This document shows positions 51,287-59,822 of a stretch of DNA of 64,000 bases, in pieces. This DNA is from Sinobaca qinghaiensis (GTDB lineage: Bacteria > Bacillota > Bacilli > Bacillales > Marinococcaceae), in NCBI RefSeq assembly GCF_003610495.1, contig NZ_RAPK01000006.1, forward strand, positions 1 to 64,000, in the 5' to 3' direction. Both the position numbers and the translations under genes were made by a program. The notes under the pieces were generated by a model. The model made no database searches, was not told the origin of the DNA, and worked only from the letters and a program-made list of their open reading frames with translations. Positions within the stretch are counted from its first letter, which is position 1; each line of letters opens with the position of its first letter.

Positions 51287-52371
51287 TAGAGTCTGTCCTG
51301 ATAAAAGTAATTCGGCTTGTTGATATTATTGTTATATTCCTTATGAAAAATGGACGTTGTGGCAGGTGAAACCGGCGGAATCAGCCAGGTCCAGTCCCCG
51401 GTTACTTCCCTGCCGGCCTGGGCTTCTTTCTTTTCAAAACGCTCGAATTGAGAAGCGGCGGTATGGTGATCAACCATGCTGACGCCCTGCTTTTTGTAGG
51501 AGTGCAGAACGGCCCGGTTCAATTCCACAAGCGCACGGTCTTTCCAGAGAGTGGACGCGAATGAAGTATCCAGGCCCGCAATCTCAGCCATTTCGGGCAG
51601 AAGATTGTAGCGGCCGGTGTCCGCCAGGTTTCTGGCGCCGACTTCCGTTCCCATATACCAGCCGTTAAACGGAGCCGCCTGATAGGTGATACCGCCGATT
51701 TCAAGCTTCATGTCCGCTACGATAGGGACGGCGTACCATTTGTATTCTTTCTCCGCAAAAGCCTCGTATTCCGGATGCTCCAAAGGGACCTCAAGAACGA
51801 GGGAGGGGGGAATCGAAAACCATTTAGGTTCATTCTCACCAATACTGATTAAGATAGGGAGAACATCGAAATCCGTCCGGGATCCCTGCCAGCCCAGTTC
51901 GAGGCACTTATTAGTGAAATCAACAGAATCCGGATCGCCGATTATGCCATGTTCTGTCTGGTAGCCGGCGTAGCGGATCAGCTGATAGTTCCAGATACGA
52001 ATAGACGGCTGCTCAGAGGAGGCCGGCGCAAATAAAGAAATGACCGGCAGAATCCTTCCTTCATTCGTCGCGTAGCGGATGTGCCGGAATAAAGACTGGG
52101 CGATTTCTTCTTCTGTACTGTCTTTTCTGCAGTCCAGCACATGAAGTGATTCCCAGAAAAACCGGCCGATACAGCGGTTGCTGTTGCGCCAGGCAAGCTT
52201 TGCTCCGATACGCAGTTCTTCCAGCGTATGGGTGTAGTGCCCGGTATCGGCAATCTCCATTTCGATCTGCTTCAAGCGCGTCTGCTGCACGCTGTTGTTT
52301 TTTCCTGCTTCCATATAGGCGAGTTCAATAAATGCTTTTGCTTCTTCTGTCAGCCGTTGTTTATCCTGCAT
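51283..52371 (-). CDS. nos: Bacterial nitric oxide synthase, oxygenase only
   Basis: This 362-residue enzyme oxidises arginine to citrulline and nitric oxide, using a partner reductase such as a flavodoxin because the protein has no reductase domain. The heme-thiolate Cys67 is in [15 protein letters not shown] and the substrate-binding Glu243 in [15 protein letters not shown]. The length matches Bacillus NOS (about 363). The ATG follows GAGGTG. It is a single gene, convergent with aroA. NO in Bacillus is linked to oxidative-stress and antibiotic tolerance. Confidence 0.95.
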   Translation of the reverse strand: MQDKQRLTEEAKAFIELAYMEAGKNNSVQQTRLKQIEMEIADTGHYTHTLEELRIGAKLAWRNSNRCIGRFFWESLHVLDCRKDSTEEEIAQSLFRHIRYATNEGRILPVISLFAPASSEQPSIRIWNYQLIRYAGYQTEHGIIGDPDSVDFTNKCLELGWQGSRTDFDVLPILISIGENEPKWFSIPPSLVLEVPLEHPEYEAFAEKEYKWYAVPIVADMKLEIGGITYQAAPFNGWYMGTEVGARNLADTGRYNLLPEMAEIAGLDTSFASTLWKDRALVELNRAVLHSYKKQGVSMVDHHTAASQFERFEKKEAQAGREVTGDWTWLIPPVSPATTSIFHKEYNNNINKPNYFYQDRLY

Positions 52372-52469
52372 AGAGACACCTCATCGCGTAGTTTCAATAT
52401 ATACAGTATATGACAGAAGGCGGACATATTCTAATATTACAAGCCGTATAATGAAGAGAGGAGAACGCT

Positions 52470-52631
52470 GTGCTGTTTTTAGTCGTTTTTTTTACTTTAT
52501 TTTTACTGCTGCTTATGGGATTGGGTACGGCAAAGCTGCTGTTGTTCCGGGAGAAACCTTTTTCTCTCGGGCATTGGCTCAGTTTTTCGGCAGGAGCATC
52601 GCTTGCTTTGAGCGTTCTTTTTACTATATAA
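52470..52631 (+). CDS. Small membrane protein, 53 residues
   Basis: A short ORF with a GTG start at 52470, GAGAGGAG eight bases before it, and a stop at 52629-52631. It encodes two hydrophobic stretches (VLFLVVFFTLFLLLLMGLG and WLSFSAGASLALSVLFTI) joined by KLLLFREKPFSLGH, so it should be a two-pass membrane protein. TATAAT lies at 52447-52452, and a strong terminator begins at its stop codon. The well-placed Shine-Dalgarno and terminator argue that it is real. Family and function are unknown. Confidence 0.65.
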   Translation: MLFLVVFFTLFLLLLMGLGTAKLLLFREKPFSLGHWLSFSAGASLALSVLFTI

Positions 52632-52675
52632 AAAACCCCCGTTCCGCCTTATATAAAAGACGGAACGGGGGTTTT
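52632..52675. terminator. Bidirectional terminator between small membrane protein and phosphatase
   Basis: AAAACCCCCGTTCCG and CGGAACGGGGGTTTT pair, with a further CTT/AAG, giving a long stem for both strands. Confidence 0.93.
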
Positions 52676-52687
52676 AGCTGAGCGCTG

Positions 52688-54040
52688 TTATTGACCGATA
52701 AGGGCGCTCATTTTTTCAGGGAGTTCAGTGTTATCCAATAATCCGGTGAATTCCTCAGATCCGGCACCGTAGGCATATAATGGAACATCTGTACCAGTAT
52801 GCTGGGAAGTGCCCCAGCCAACGTAGGCATATTCACTTACGATAGAATTAATTTCGGAAGCACGTGTTTCTTCATCTTCAGCATTTTGAATACGTTCTGC
52901 TTCTTCATCAGTGATATCAATACCAGTGAAGGTAGACAGTACTTCTGCTGCGTTGGAGGCATCATCATTGAGCTCAGACGCCATTTTGTTTCCTGTAGCC
53001 GTTACATCGCGTAGAACGTCCGGTTTAGCCATATATTCGTCATACCCGCCAACCGTCATACCGCCTGTTTCATGGTCACCTGCGACAACAACGAGCGTAT
53101 TGCCTTCTGCTTCAGCGTAATCCACGGCTTCCTGTACAGCCATTTCAAATGCTTCGGTGTCGGTCATGGCCCAGGCTGCATCATGAGCGTGGCCGGCCCA
53201 GTCAATCTGGCTTCCTTCTACCATGAGGAAAAATCCATCTTCATCCTTCTCCAGAGACTGGATTGCCGAAGTCGTCATTTCAGAAATGCTTGGCTGCTCT
53301 TCCGGGCGTTCCAGCTCCGGAGACATTGCTTCTTCATGGAAAAGGCCTAGAATTTTTTCTTCCTCGGAAGCTTGAATGTCGTTAAGGTTTTCTGTATAGG
53401 TAAATCCGTCCGCTTCTGCTTTTTCTATAAGGTTATCCTGCTCCTGCTCGCCGCCTTCTGATTCAGGAAGAAACATATTTCGGCCTCCGCCCATAAGGAC
53501 ATCAACGTTTTCAAGCAGCTGCGGAGCAATTGCCGCCTCGTTATTGCGATCTTCTACGCTGGATCCGAAAACAGCCGGCGTGGCGTGGGTAATCGTAGAT
53601 GTTGCAACCAGGCCGGTGGATTTGCCGGCATCTCCTGACTTTTCAAGTATGCTGTCCGGAGAATCGCCTTCCGGTGTCATACCGATCATGCCGTTTTCTG
53701 TTTTAACTCCGCGGGCCATCGCTGTTCCGGCTGCGGCAGAATCGGTTACGAGGTTGTCGGCTGAGTCGGTTTTCATCATGCCGGTTAAAAATTCGTCCCA
53801 TACAGGGGCTTCCTCGCCCTTGAAGTGGCGGTAATTTGTAGCGTAAGCTGCGTCAAAACCATCAGGGATCATATAAATGATGTTTTCTACTTCTTCCGGC
53901 TTTTCTTTCTGGGAATGAGCCGGGGCGTTTCCATTGTCATCAGGCATGCTGGCGTAGGCTCCTGTTCCGGAGGAAAGAATAATCGACGTTCCAAGTCCAA
54001 GTGCGGCAACGCTTTTAAGTCTGTGAGGAATAGATTTCAT
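52688..54040 (-). CDS. Alkaline phosphatase, secreted
   Basis: This 450-residue phosphomonoesterase of the PhoA/PhoB type has a signal peptide with likely cleavage after GAYA (residue 30). The nucleophile Ser101 is in LVTDSAAAGTAMARG; metal ligands are in IYMIPDG (Asp60), VEGSQIDWAGHAHD, VVVAGDHETGGM and GTSQHTGTDVPLYA. It frees phosphate outside the cell. Acidic surface composition fits a saline habitat. One PhoP-like TTAACA lies about 55 bp upstream on the minus strand but no full PhoP box is clear. Confidence 0.93.
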   Translation of the reverse strand: MKSIPHRLKSVAALGLGTSIILSSGTGAYASMPDDNGNAPAHSQKEKPEEVENIIYMIPDGFDAAYATNYRHFKGEEAPVWDEFLTGMMKTDSADNLVTDSAAAGTAMARGVKTENGMIGMTPEGDSPDSILEKSGDAGKSTGLVATSTITHATPAVFGSSVEDRNNEAAIAPQLLENVDVLMGGGRNMFLPESEGGEQEQDNLIEKAEADGFTYTENLNDIQASEEEKILGLFHEEAMSPELERPEEQPSISEMTTSAIQSLEKDEDGFFLMVEGSQIDWAGHAHDAAWAMTDTEAFEMAVQEAVDYAEAEGNTLVVVAGDHETGGMTVGGYDEYMAKPDVLRDVTATGNKMASELNDDASNAAEVLSTFTGIDITDEEAERIQNAEDEETRASEINSIVSEYAYVGWGTSQHTGTDVPLYAYGAGSEEFTGLLDNTELPEKMSALIGQ

Positions 54041-54356
54041 GTTTTACTGACCCCTTTTCTGATTATGTTTTACATCCTTAACTATAGACGTTGGTTGTTA
54101 AGGAAGTATAAAGCATATTTAAAGAGAATCAGAGGGAAGGGGGACTATACTACTTTTCCAGTTTTTATAGCACAAAATAGTTATGTTTATAAAAAATAAT
54201 ATATAAATATACACATACATAAACGAAGATAAGTATAAAAGGCTCTATTTATAAGAATATTCTGAAATGAAAAACAAGTACTTTGGATTCACTGTGTATG
54301 TAAAATTTGTTAATCATAGGTAAAGAAAATATCATTTATATTATGGGAATATAGAA
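54041..54356. other. AT-rich intergenic region before the phosphatase
   Basis: About 315 very AT-rich bases upstream of the phosphatase gene (minus strand). A single TTAACA and TTAAGG are seen near 54085-54100 on the minus strand. I see no ORF, no RNA structure and no convincing promoter. Confidence 0.4.
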
Positions 54357-54387
54357 AAAAGCATGCCTGGTTCGGGCATGCTTTTAA
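54357..54387 (-). terminator. Terminator of the ManP-like PTS gene
   Basis: AAAAGCATGCC and GGCATGCTTTT pair around TGGTTCG; T-run on the minus strand. It lies just past the stop of the PTS gene. Confidence 0.9.
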
Positions 54388-54395
54388 AAATGAAG

Positions 54396-56327
54396 TTATA
54401 TTTCATCAAGCAGCTTATAAATCTGCTGTTTATTTTCCGCCTGGATTAACTTCTCTCTGAATTCTTCATCCATCAGTTTTCTGGACAGCATCTGCAGAAT
54501 TCGTAAATGATCATCGCCGGCCCGTTCTTCCGGTACCGCAATCATAAATATTAATTTCGCATTCGTGCCATCCATACTGTTCCAGTCCACGCCCTGCCGG
54601 TGAATGCCAAAGGCGACGGCGGGCTTTTTCACAACGTCGGCTTTTCCGTGGGGAATAGCCACATTCATACCGAGCCCGGTAGAGCCCTGCGCTTCCCGGT
54701 CCAGAATAACCTGTTTGAATGCCTTATTATCAGTAAGAACATCATTGCCGGAAAGGGTGCGGATCATTTCATCCATTACGTCTTCCCGGGAATCGGCAGT
54801 CAGTTCGGGGATAATCAGATCTCTTGAAACAAGGTCGGTCAGCTTATTAAATGTCGTTTCCTGCTGACTGCTTTCCGGAGACGGTGAAGCATCTCCGCTG
54901 CTTACAAGCGGTTCCTCCACCCCGCCGGCAGGTACAGCTACTGCTGTAACATCACGCTTGATCAGGTTGACAATAAAAGCAGTAATAAGAGAACCAACAA
55001 GAATGGCGATAAAAAACATCGTTACATTTGTTACGGCTCCGAGTACACCGACGATCGGGCCGCCATGGGCCACCTGATCGCCGACACCGCTCTGCATGGC
55101 AATGACTGCAGCTGCCATGGAACCGATCATAATGCTGGGAATAACCCGCAGCGGATCTTTAGCGGCAAAAGGAATAGCGCCTTCTGTGATGCCGAACAGT
55201 CCCATCGTAAAGGAAGCTTTTCCTGCCTCGATCTCCGGCTGCTCGAATTTTTTCTTATTCATAAATGTTGCAATGCCAAGGCCAATAGGAGGAACCGCAA
55301 TTGCTGCTGCAACGGCACCCATAATAGCAAAGTTGCCCTCGGTAATCATCGCTGCCCCGAACAGAAAAGCTACTTTATTAACAGGACCGCCCATATCAAA
55401 GGAGATCATCGCACCTAAAATTAAGGCAAGCAATACGGTACTTGACCCTTCCATTCCGGCAAGCCATGTAGTCAGGCTTTCAAAAACAGCGGCAACCGGT
55501 GCACCGATCAAAAAGGAGAACGCAAGACCGACAATAAGTGAAGCTAATACTGGAATAATAATAATAGGCATAATTGGCTGGATAGCCCGTGGGACTTTCC
55601 ATTTTTTAATCCATAATGCCACATAACCTGCCAGGAAACCGGCGATAATACCGCCGATGAAGCCGGCAGCGGCTTCGCTGCCGTAAAAGCTTCCATTTGC
55701 TGCAATATAACCGCCGATCATGCCCGGTGCAAGACCCGGCCTGTCGGCTATGCTCATTGCGATAAAGCCGGCCAGAATAGGTACCATAAAGGCAAAAGAG
55801 CCGGCGCCGATCGCTTCAATAGTACTCCAGATTGAATCCTCCGGAATAATTAAACCTTCTGCTGAGGGTACCCCTCCAAGTGATAAAGAAATGGCGATTA
55901 ACAGTCCGCCGACTACGATAAAAGGAATCATGAACGAAACGCCGTTCATCAGGTGCCTGTAAATAGGGTTTTCTTTTTTCTTCTTTTCATCCTGCTTTTC
56001 TGCAGACCCGGATAGAGTTTCACCTTTATTGTCCAATATGTTTTGAATAAGCTGTTCCGGCTTGTGAATGCCGTCCTGCACTCCTGTTTCCACGTACTGC
56101 TTTCCCTGAAATCTGGATTTGTCGACATTTTTGTCGGCCGCAAAAATAACGCCTTCTGCTTCCTTTATATCTGTGTCGGTCAGGATATTTTCCGCTCCTA
56201 CTGACCCCTGGGTCTCAACTTTTATTTCCACCCCGAGCTGAGCTGCGGCTTTCTGTAAATTTTCAGCTGCCATGTATGTATGGGCGATTCCTACAGGGCA
56301 GGCAGTAATAGCCACGATTTTTTTCAT
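54396..56327 (-). CDS. Fructose/mannose-family PTS EIIBCA (ManP-like)
   Basis: This 643-residue permease has EIIB first (Cys10 in VAITACPVGIAHTYMAAE), then an EIIC of about 330 residues (RHLMNGVSFMIPFIVVGG, GFIGGIIAGFLAGY, ISFDMGGPVNKVAF), then EIIA (His in VAIPHGKADVV) from about 495. The B-C-A order is that of Bacillus ManP; FruA proteins are usually ordered differently. It is downstream of a ManR-like regulator with a cre site between. No manA or fruK gene follows, so mannose or fructose is a guess by analogy. Confidence 0.9.
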   Translation of the reverse strand: MKKIVAITACPVGIAHTYMAAENLQKAAAQLGVEIKVETQGSVGAENILTDTDIKEAEGVIFAADKNVDKSRFQGKQYVETGVQDGIHKPEQLIQNILDNKGETLSGSAEKQDEKKKKENPIYRHLMNGVSFMIPFIVVGGLLIAISLSLGGVPSAEGLIIPEDSIWSTIEAIGAGSFAFMVPILAGFIAMSIADRPGLAPGMIGGYIAANGSFYGSEAAAGFIGGIIAGFLAGYVALWIKKWKVPRAIQPIMPIIIIPVLASLIVGLAFSFLIGAPVAAVFESLTTWLAGMEGSSTVLLALILGAMISFDMGGPVNKVAFLFGAAMITEGNFAIMGAVAAAIAVPPIGLGIATFMNKKKFEQPEIEAGKASFTMGLFGITEGAIPFAAKDPLRVIPSIMIGSMAAAVIAMQSGVGDQVAHGGPIVGVLGAVTNVTMFFIAILVGSLITAFIVNLIKRDVTAVAVPAGGVEEPLVSSGDASPSPESSQQETTFNKLTDLVSRDLIIPELTADSREDVMDEMIRTLSGNDVLTDNKAFKQVILDREAQGSTGLGMNVAIPHGKADVVKKPAVAFGIHRQGVDWNSMDGTNAKLIFMIAVPEERAGDDHLRILQMLSRKLMDEEFREKLIQAENKQQIYKLLDEI

Positions 56328-56384
56328 GCTGCCTCATCCTTTCCTTCTTTCTATAGTAAGTATAAAGAAAAAAGAAAGGTTTAA

Positions 56385-56398
56385 TGAAAGCGTTATCT
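56385..56398 (+). promoter_or_regulatory. cre site before the ManP-like gene
   Basis: TGAAAGCGTTATCT matches the CcpA cre TGWAANCGNTNWCA at 13 of 14 positions. On the minus strand it directly precedes a possible -35 (TTCATT) and -10 (TATACT, 18 bases away), 58 bp before the PTS start, so CcpA would block this promoter. Confidence 0.75.
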
Positions 56399-56430
56399 TT
56401 CCGGAAGATGCGGTAATTTGAAATTAATCG

Positions 56431-58332
56431 TCAAAATAAAGTAAAAACCGCTTCGGCATCGGCCAGGCTTTTGATGCGGGCTACACGGTCGGGCGAGTCG
56501 GACAGCTTTGAAATTTCTTCAAATAATTTTTTTACTTTCCCGCCTTCCTGTAGATCAGCCGCCAGCAGCAGCACAATGGCAGCTGAAGAGCCATTCCAGT
56601 CAATGGGATCGGAAAAGATACCAACCGCGACCGAAGGAATCTTGATAAAAGCCGGATCTCCGTGGGGGATGGCAACACCGCCTCCGATAAACGTAGACGA
56701 CTTTTTTTCCCGGTTGATGGCACTCTCCACAAAAGCAGGAGTTACTTTGCCGGTCTCTTCAAGAAAGCCGGCTAAGTGAGTAATGGCTTTTATGTGATTG
56801 GATTCCTGTAGAAAGTGAATATGGGCCGGAGAAGAAATAAGTTCCTGCAGAACATTATGGCTGTTGTTTTTTAACGTATTTACCATGCGGTGTATTTGCT
56901 GCTGTTCTTCTTGTTTTAGAAAAGGAGAGACAACAACTATCGGCACGTCCGTTCTCTGAAGCGGCACTGTAGAAATGATGATGTCAATACGGTCTTCATC
57001 AAATCGTTCTGCTTCCTTCACCGCTGTACAGCCGACTGTCTGCAGCGAATGAAATTTCCGTTCCAGCTTTGTTTGAAGAAGACGAGACATGCCCATACCC
57101 ATCGGGCAGACGATAAGCACCCGCATATAGTCAGCCGATGTTTTTTTGGACCGCTCCAGCGACACTTGAAAATGAATCGTCAGGTAAGCTATTTCTTCGA
57201 GCGGCCACTCTTTGGCAGGCTCGAGCTCCGCCAATGCTTCGATAATCATTTCGAACAAATAAGGATACATTTTTCTTATTTCCGAAGCCATGGGGTTATG
57301 GTGGCTGAAATGATGATCGATTCTTGCGGTACTGCTGTGAAGATGGGCCGCTGTGTCCCGAAACAGGTCGCTGTCCTTGTCGTATGGATGTCCGGTAACA
57401 GCAGTTACTATTTCAATTAAATGGTGGGTAAAACGGATCGTTTCCGGGTCTATCTGAAGCTTTTCAAAAATATTGGAGCCTTCTGCAGAGGGCAGTTCAA
57501 GCCTCGCACTGCGAAGATGAATGGACAAATAATATACTTCGGCCGGCGGCCATGTCATTTGAAAGTAAGCTTCGAGTTCTTTGACGAGCTGTGCTGCTTT
57601 TTTCATTTCTATTCTTTTCAGATCAATGGACTCTGCCGGGTAGGCGACGCAGCGTTTCCACATGATTCGTTTAACAGCCAGCAGTATGTGAATTAATAAC
57701 GTTTCCCGGGACGCATGAGTATAGAAAAAAGAAGACTGCTGTTCAAGCCCTTTTATCATTTTGTTTACTGCCTCCCAGTCAAAGGGGGAAAACCATTCTT
57801 TTATAGGGTGATTTTCCTTTAAAGACTCACGGACAAGATCAGCCATAGCTGCCCGGCGGCCTGTTTCCGGTCCAATGACAGAAACACCGACGTTTGGCTT
57901 TAACTGAATACTCAACCGGTATTTCTGCAGGCGCTCACTGCCTTCTTTTAATAATTCTTTTATAACAGCCTGGCTTTCATAAAACTCTTCGCTCAGCTGT
58001 TTAATAGTCCATTCCTTTTTCGTATCCAGCAGCAGGCGGAGCAGAATGGAAATCTGCTCTTTTCTAGAGGAAAGCTGATTTTTTTCTTCAATAGAAAACA
58101 GCTGCTCCTTGATCTGGGCCTGCTTTTCTTCAGAAGGGTTAAAGCGTATACCGCGGCTCGGCCGGCGGACGAGATTTCCCCACTGATGAGCTTCAATGTA
58201 CTCATTAATGGCTTTTAATTCCGTACGAACCGTTTTTTCTGAGCATCCAATAAAGTCAGCGACGCTTTGAATGGCTACGTAGTTCTGCTGGTCGTACAAA
58301 TAGGCAGTAATTTTCCGCTGGCGGCCTGTCAT
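56431..58332 (-). CDS. ManR-like PRD regulator with EIIB and EIIA domains
   Basis: This 633-residue activator has an HTH_11 (VADFIGCSEKTVRTELKAI), a second HTH, two PRDs (His in YYLSIHLRSARLEL and AYLTIHFQVSLERS), an EIIB-like domain with Cys in VLIVCPMGMGMSRLLQTKLE and an EIIA domain with His in VAIPHGDPAF. The plan and the adjoining ManP-like PTS match Bacillus ManR, which activates manP when its EIIB/EIIA sites report sugar flux. The PTS gene lies 103 bp downstream on the same strand. GGAG lies 8 bases before the ATG. Confidence 0.88.
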   Translation of the reverse strand: MTGRQRKITAYLYDQQNYVAIQSVADFIGCSEKTVRTELKAINEYIEAHQWGNLVRRPSRGIRFNPSEEKQAQIKEQLFSIEEKNQLSSRKEQISILLRLLLDTKKEWTIKQLSEEFYESQAVIKELLKEGSERLQKYRLSIQLKPNVGVSVIGPETGRRAAMADLVRESLKENHPIKEWFSPFDWEAVNKMIKGLEQQSSFFYTHASRETLLIHILLAVKRIMWKRCVAYPAESIDLKRIEMKKAAQLVKELEAYFQMTWPPAEVYYLSIHLRSARLELPSAEGSNIFEKLQIDPETIRFTHHLIEIVTAVTGHPYDKDSDLFRDTAAHLHSSTARIDHHFSHHNPMASEIRKMYPYLFEMIIEALAELEPAKEWPLEEIAYLTIHFQVSLERSKKTSADYMRVLIVCPMGMGMSRLLQTKLERKFHSLQTVGCTAVKEAERFDEDRIDIIISTVPLQRTDVPIVVVSPFLKQEEQQQIHRMVNTLKNNSHNVLQELISSPAHIHFLQESNHIKAITHLAGFLEETGKVTPAFVESAINREKKSSTFIGGGVAIPHGDPAFIKIPSVAVGIFSDPIDWNGSSAAIVLLLAADLQEGGKVKKLFEEISKLSDSPDRVARIKSLADAEAVFTLF

Positions 58333-58368
58333 TGCATTTTCTCCTTTCTTAGTTATTGATATGGGAAA

Positions 58369-58409
58369 AAAACTGTCTTAAAGAGAGCGGGTACTCTTAA
58401 GACAGTTTT
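58369..58409 (-). terminator. Terminator after the threonine synthase gene
   Basis: AAAACTGTCTTAA and TTAAGACAGTTTT form a 13-bp stem that can be extended by AGAG/CTCT. It lies 20 bases past the stop of the minus-strand gene. Confidence 0.9.
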
Positions 58410-58429
58410 GATGAAAAGATGAGGGACGG

Positions 58430-59641
58430 TTATAAAGTATCGCCCGGTTTGAGAACAGATGCATTTGCTTCTATCGTTTCTGGATATTTAATGCCCATGC
58501 CGGTATTCAGGCACAAAACAGAGTCGTTTGGTTTAATCCAGCGGTCTTCTCTCAGTTCACGGACCGCAGAAAAGAGGGCGGCACCCTCCGGACAGATGAA
58601 GGTTCCTTCGGTCCGGGTTACGTGACGCTGCTCTTTTAAAATACGGGCATCATCTATAGCAACAGCACAGCCTCCCGTTTCATAAATAGCTTCGAGAACG
58701 AGAAAATCTCCGAGCGCTTTAGGTACATTTATTCCAAAAGCAGCGGTCCTGGATTCCGGCCAGAATTCCGAAGATGTTTTCCCCTGTTTGTATGCCTCTA
58801 CGATAGGGGCGCATTCTTCTGCCTGGACCGCCACAAGCCTGGGCATTTTTGAAGATAGAATCCAGCCGAGCTCCATCAGCTCTTTAAATGCTTTATAAAT
58901 GCCGATTAAGCCCACTCCGCCGCCGGTTGGATACAAAATAACATCCGGAAGCTTCCACTGCAGCTGCTCTGCAATCTCAAATCCCATCGTTTTTTTGCCT
59001 TCAATCCGGTACGGTTCTTTAAGCGTGGATACATCAAACCACCCGTACTTTTCAACGGAACGGGCCACAATCTTTCCGGCATCGCTGATGAGGCCGTTTA
59101 CCAGATGAAGATCCGCGCCGGCAGCGGCGCACTCTTTTCTTGTAACAATTGGTGCATCCACCGGCATGACAATATGCGAGGTAATAGAGGCTCTGGCGGC
59201 ATACAGCGACCAGGCGGCCCCCGCGTTTCCATTTGTAGGCATCGCGATTTCTTTGATACCGAGTTCTTTGGCTTTGGATACTCCGACCGCGGCACCGCGG
59301 GATTTAAAGGAACCGGTGGGAGTTAAGCCTTCATCTTTCATCGTCAATTGCTTAATGTCCAATTCTTCTGCCAATTTCTTCATGGGAAGAATAGGAGTCA
59401 TGCCTTCCCCCATAGAAACTATGTTCTCTTCTTTTTTTACCGGAAGCAGCTCATGATAGCGCCACAAAGTAGGCGCCCGGTCTCGCAGGCTGGATTTCTG
59501 GTACTGTACATTAAGGGAATCGAGATCATACGCTGTGAGAAGCGGCGAGCCGCAGACACAGAGGTTATGGGGTTCGTTAATAGAGTAAGTCTTGCTGCAT
59601 TTAGGACAGTATAAGTGGGAAACGTAGCTATAGGCTGGCAA
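58430..59641 (-). CDS. thrC: Threonine synthase with N-terminal zinc ribbon
   Basis: This 403-residue fold-type II PLP enzyme converts O-phosphohomoserine to threonine. Lys113 is in GLTPTGSFKSRGAAVG. The N-terminal 35 residues carry Cys12, Cys15, Cys28 and Cys30 (LYCPKCSK, LCVCGSP), a zinc-ribbon seen in some archaeal and Bacillus-type threonine synthases. LYPTGGGVGLIGIYKA is the phosphate loop. It is a single gene, not in a hom-thr operon, so it may be a second copy or have a related beta-replacement role. Confidence 0.83.
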   Translation of the reverse strand: MPAYSYVSHLYCPKCSKTYSINEPHNLCVCGSPLLTAYDLDSLNVQYQKSSLRDRAPTLWRYHELLPVKKEENIVSMGEGMTPILPMKKLAEELDIKQLTMKDEGLTPTGSFKSRGAAVGVSKAKELGIKEIAMPTNGNAGAAWSLYAARASITSHIVMPVDAPIVTRKECAAAGADLHLVNGLISDAGKIVARSVEKYGWFDVSTLKEPYRIEGKKTMGFEIAEQLQWKLPDVILYPTGGGVGLIGIYKAFKELMELGWILSSKMPRLVAVQAEECAPIVEAYKQGKTSSEFWPESRTAAFGINVPKALGDFLVLEAIYETGGCAVAIDDARILKEQRHVTRTEGTFICPEGAALFSAVRELREDRWIKPNDSVLCLNTGMGIKYPETIEANASVLKPGDTL

Positions 59642-59701
59642 AAGAATCCTCCTTTAATGGCAAATGTAGGTAAGTATAGTTTAACATGAAAACGCTCTTC
59701 A

Positions 59702-59719
59702 ACGTTTCACGTGAAACGT
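59702..59719. promoter_or_regulatory. parS-like palindrome (ParB/Spo0J site)
   Basis: ACGTTTCACGTGAAACGT is an 18-bp perfect palindrome. Its core GTTTCACGTGAAAC is the core of the bacterial parS consensus TGTTNCACGTGAAACA; only the outer T and A are replaced by C and G (14 of 16). It lies between two genes where it would not disturb coding. Confidence 0.7.
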
Positions 59720-59822
59720 ATTCGTTTTATAAAATCAATAAACGGGGTACATAAACTATAACGATGTCGATAAAAACAACAAGAGACGGATGGAAGTAAA
59801 ATAAAAAGAGGTGGTCAAAAAA

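Noticed and set aside
52451-52681. 76-codon ORF in another frame between NOS and phosphatase
   Set aside because: It lacks a ribosome binding site, runs through the terminator hairpin and overlaps the better 53-residue frame.
54040-54110. PhoP box before the alkaline phosphatase
   Set aside because: Only one TTAACA with no properly spaced partners is visible.
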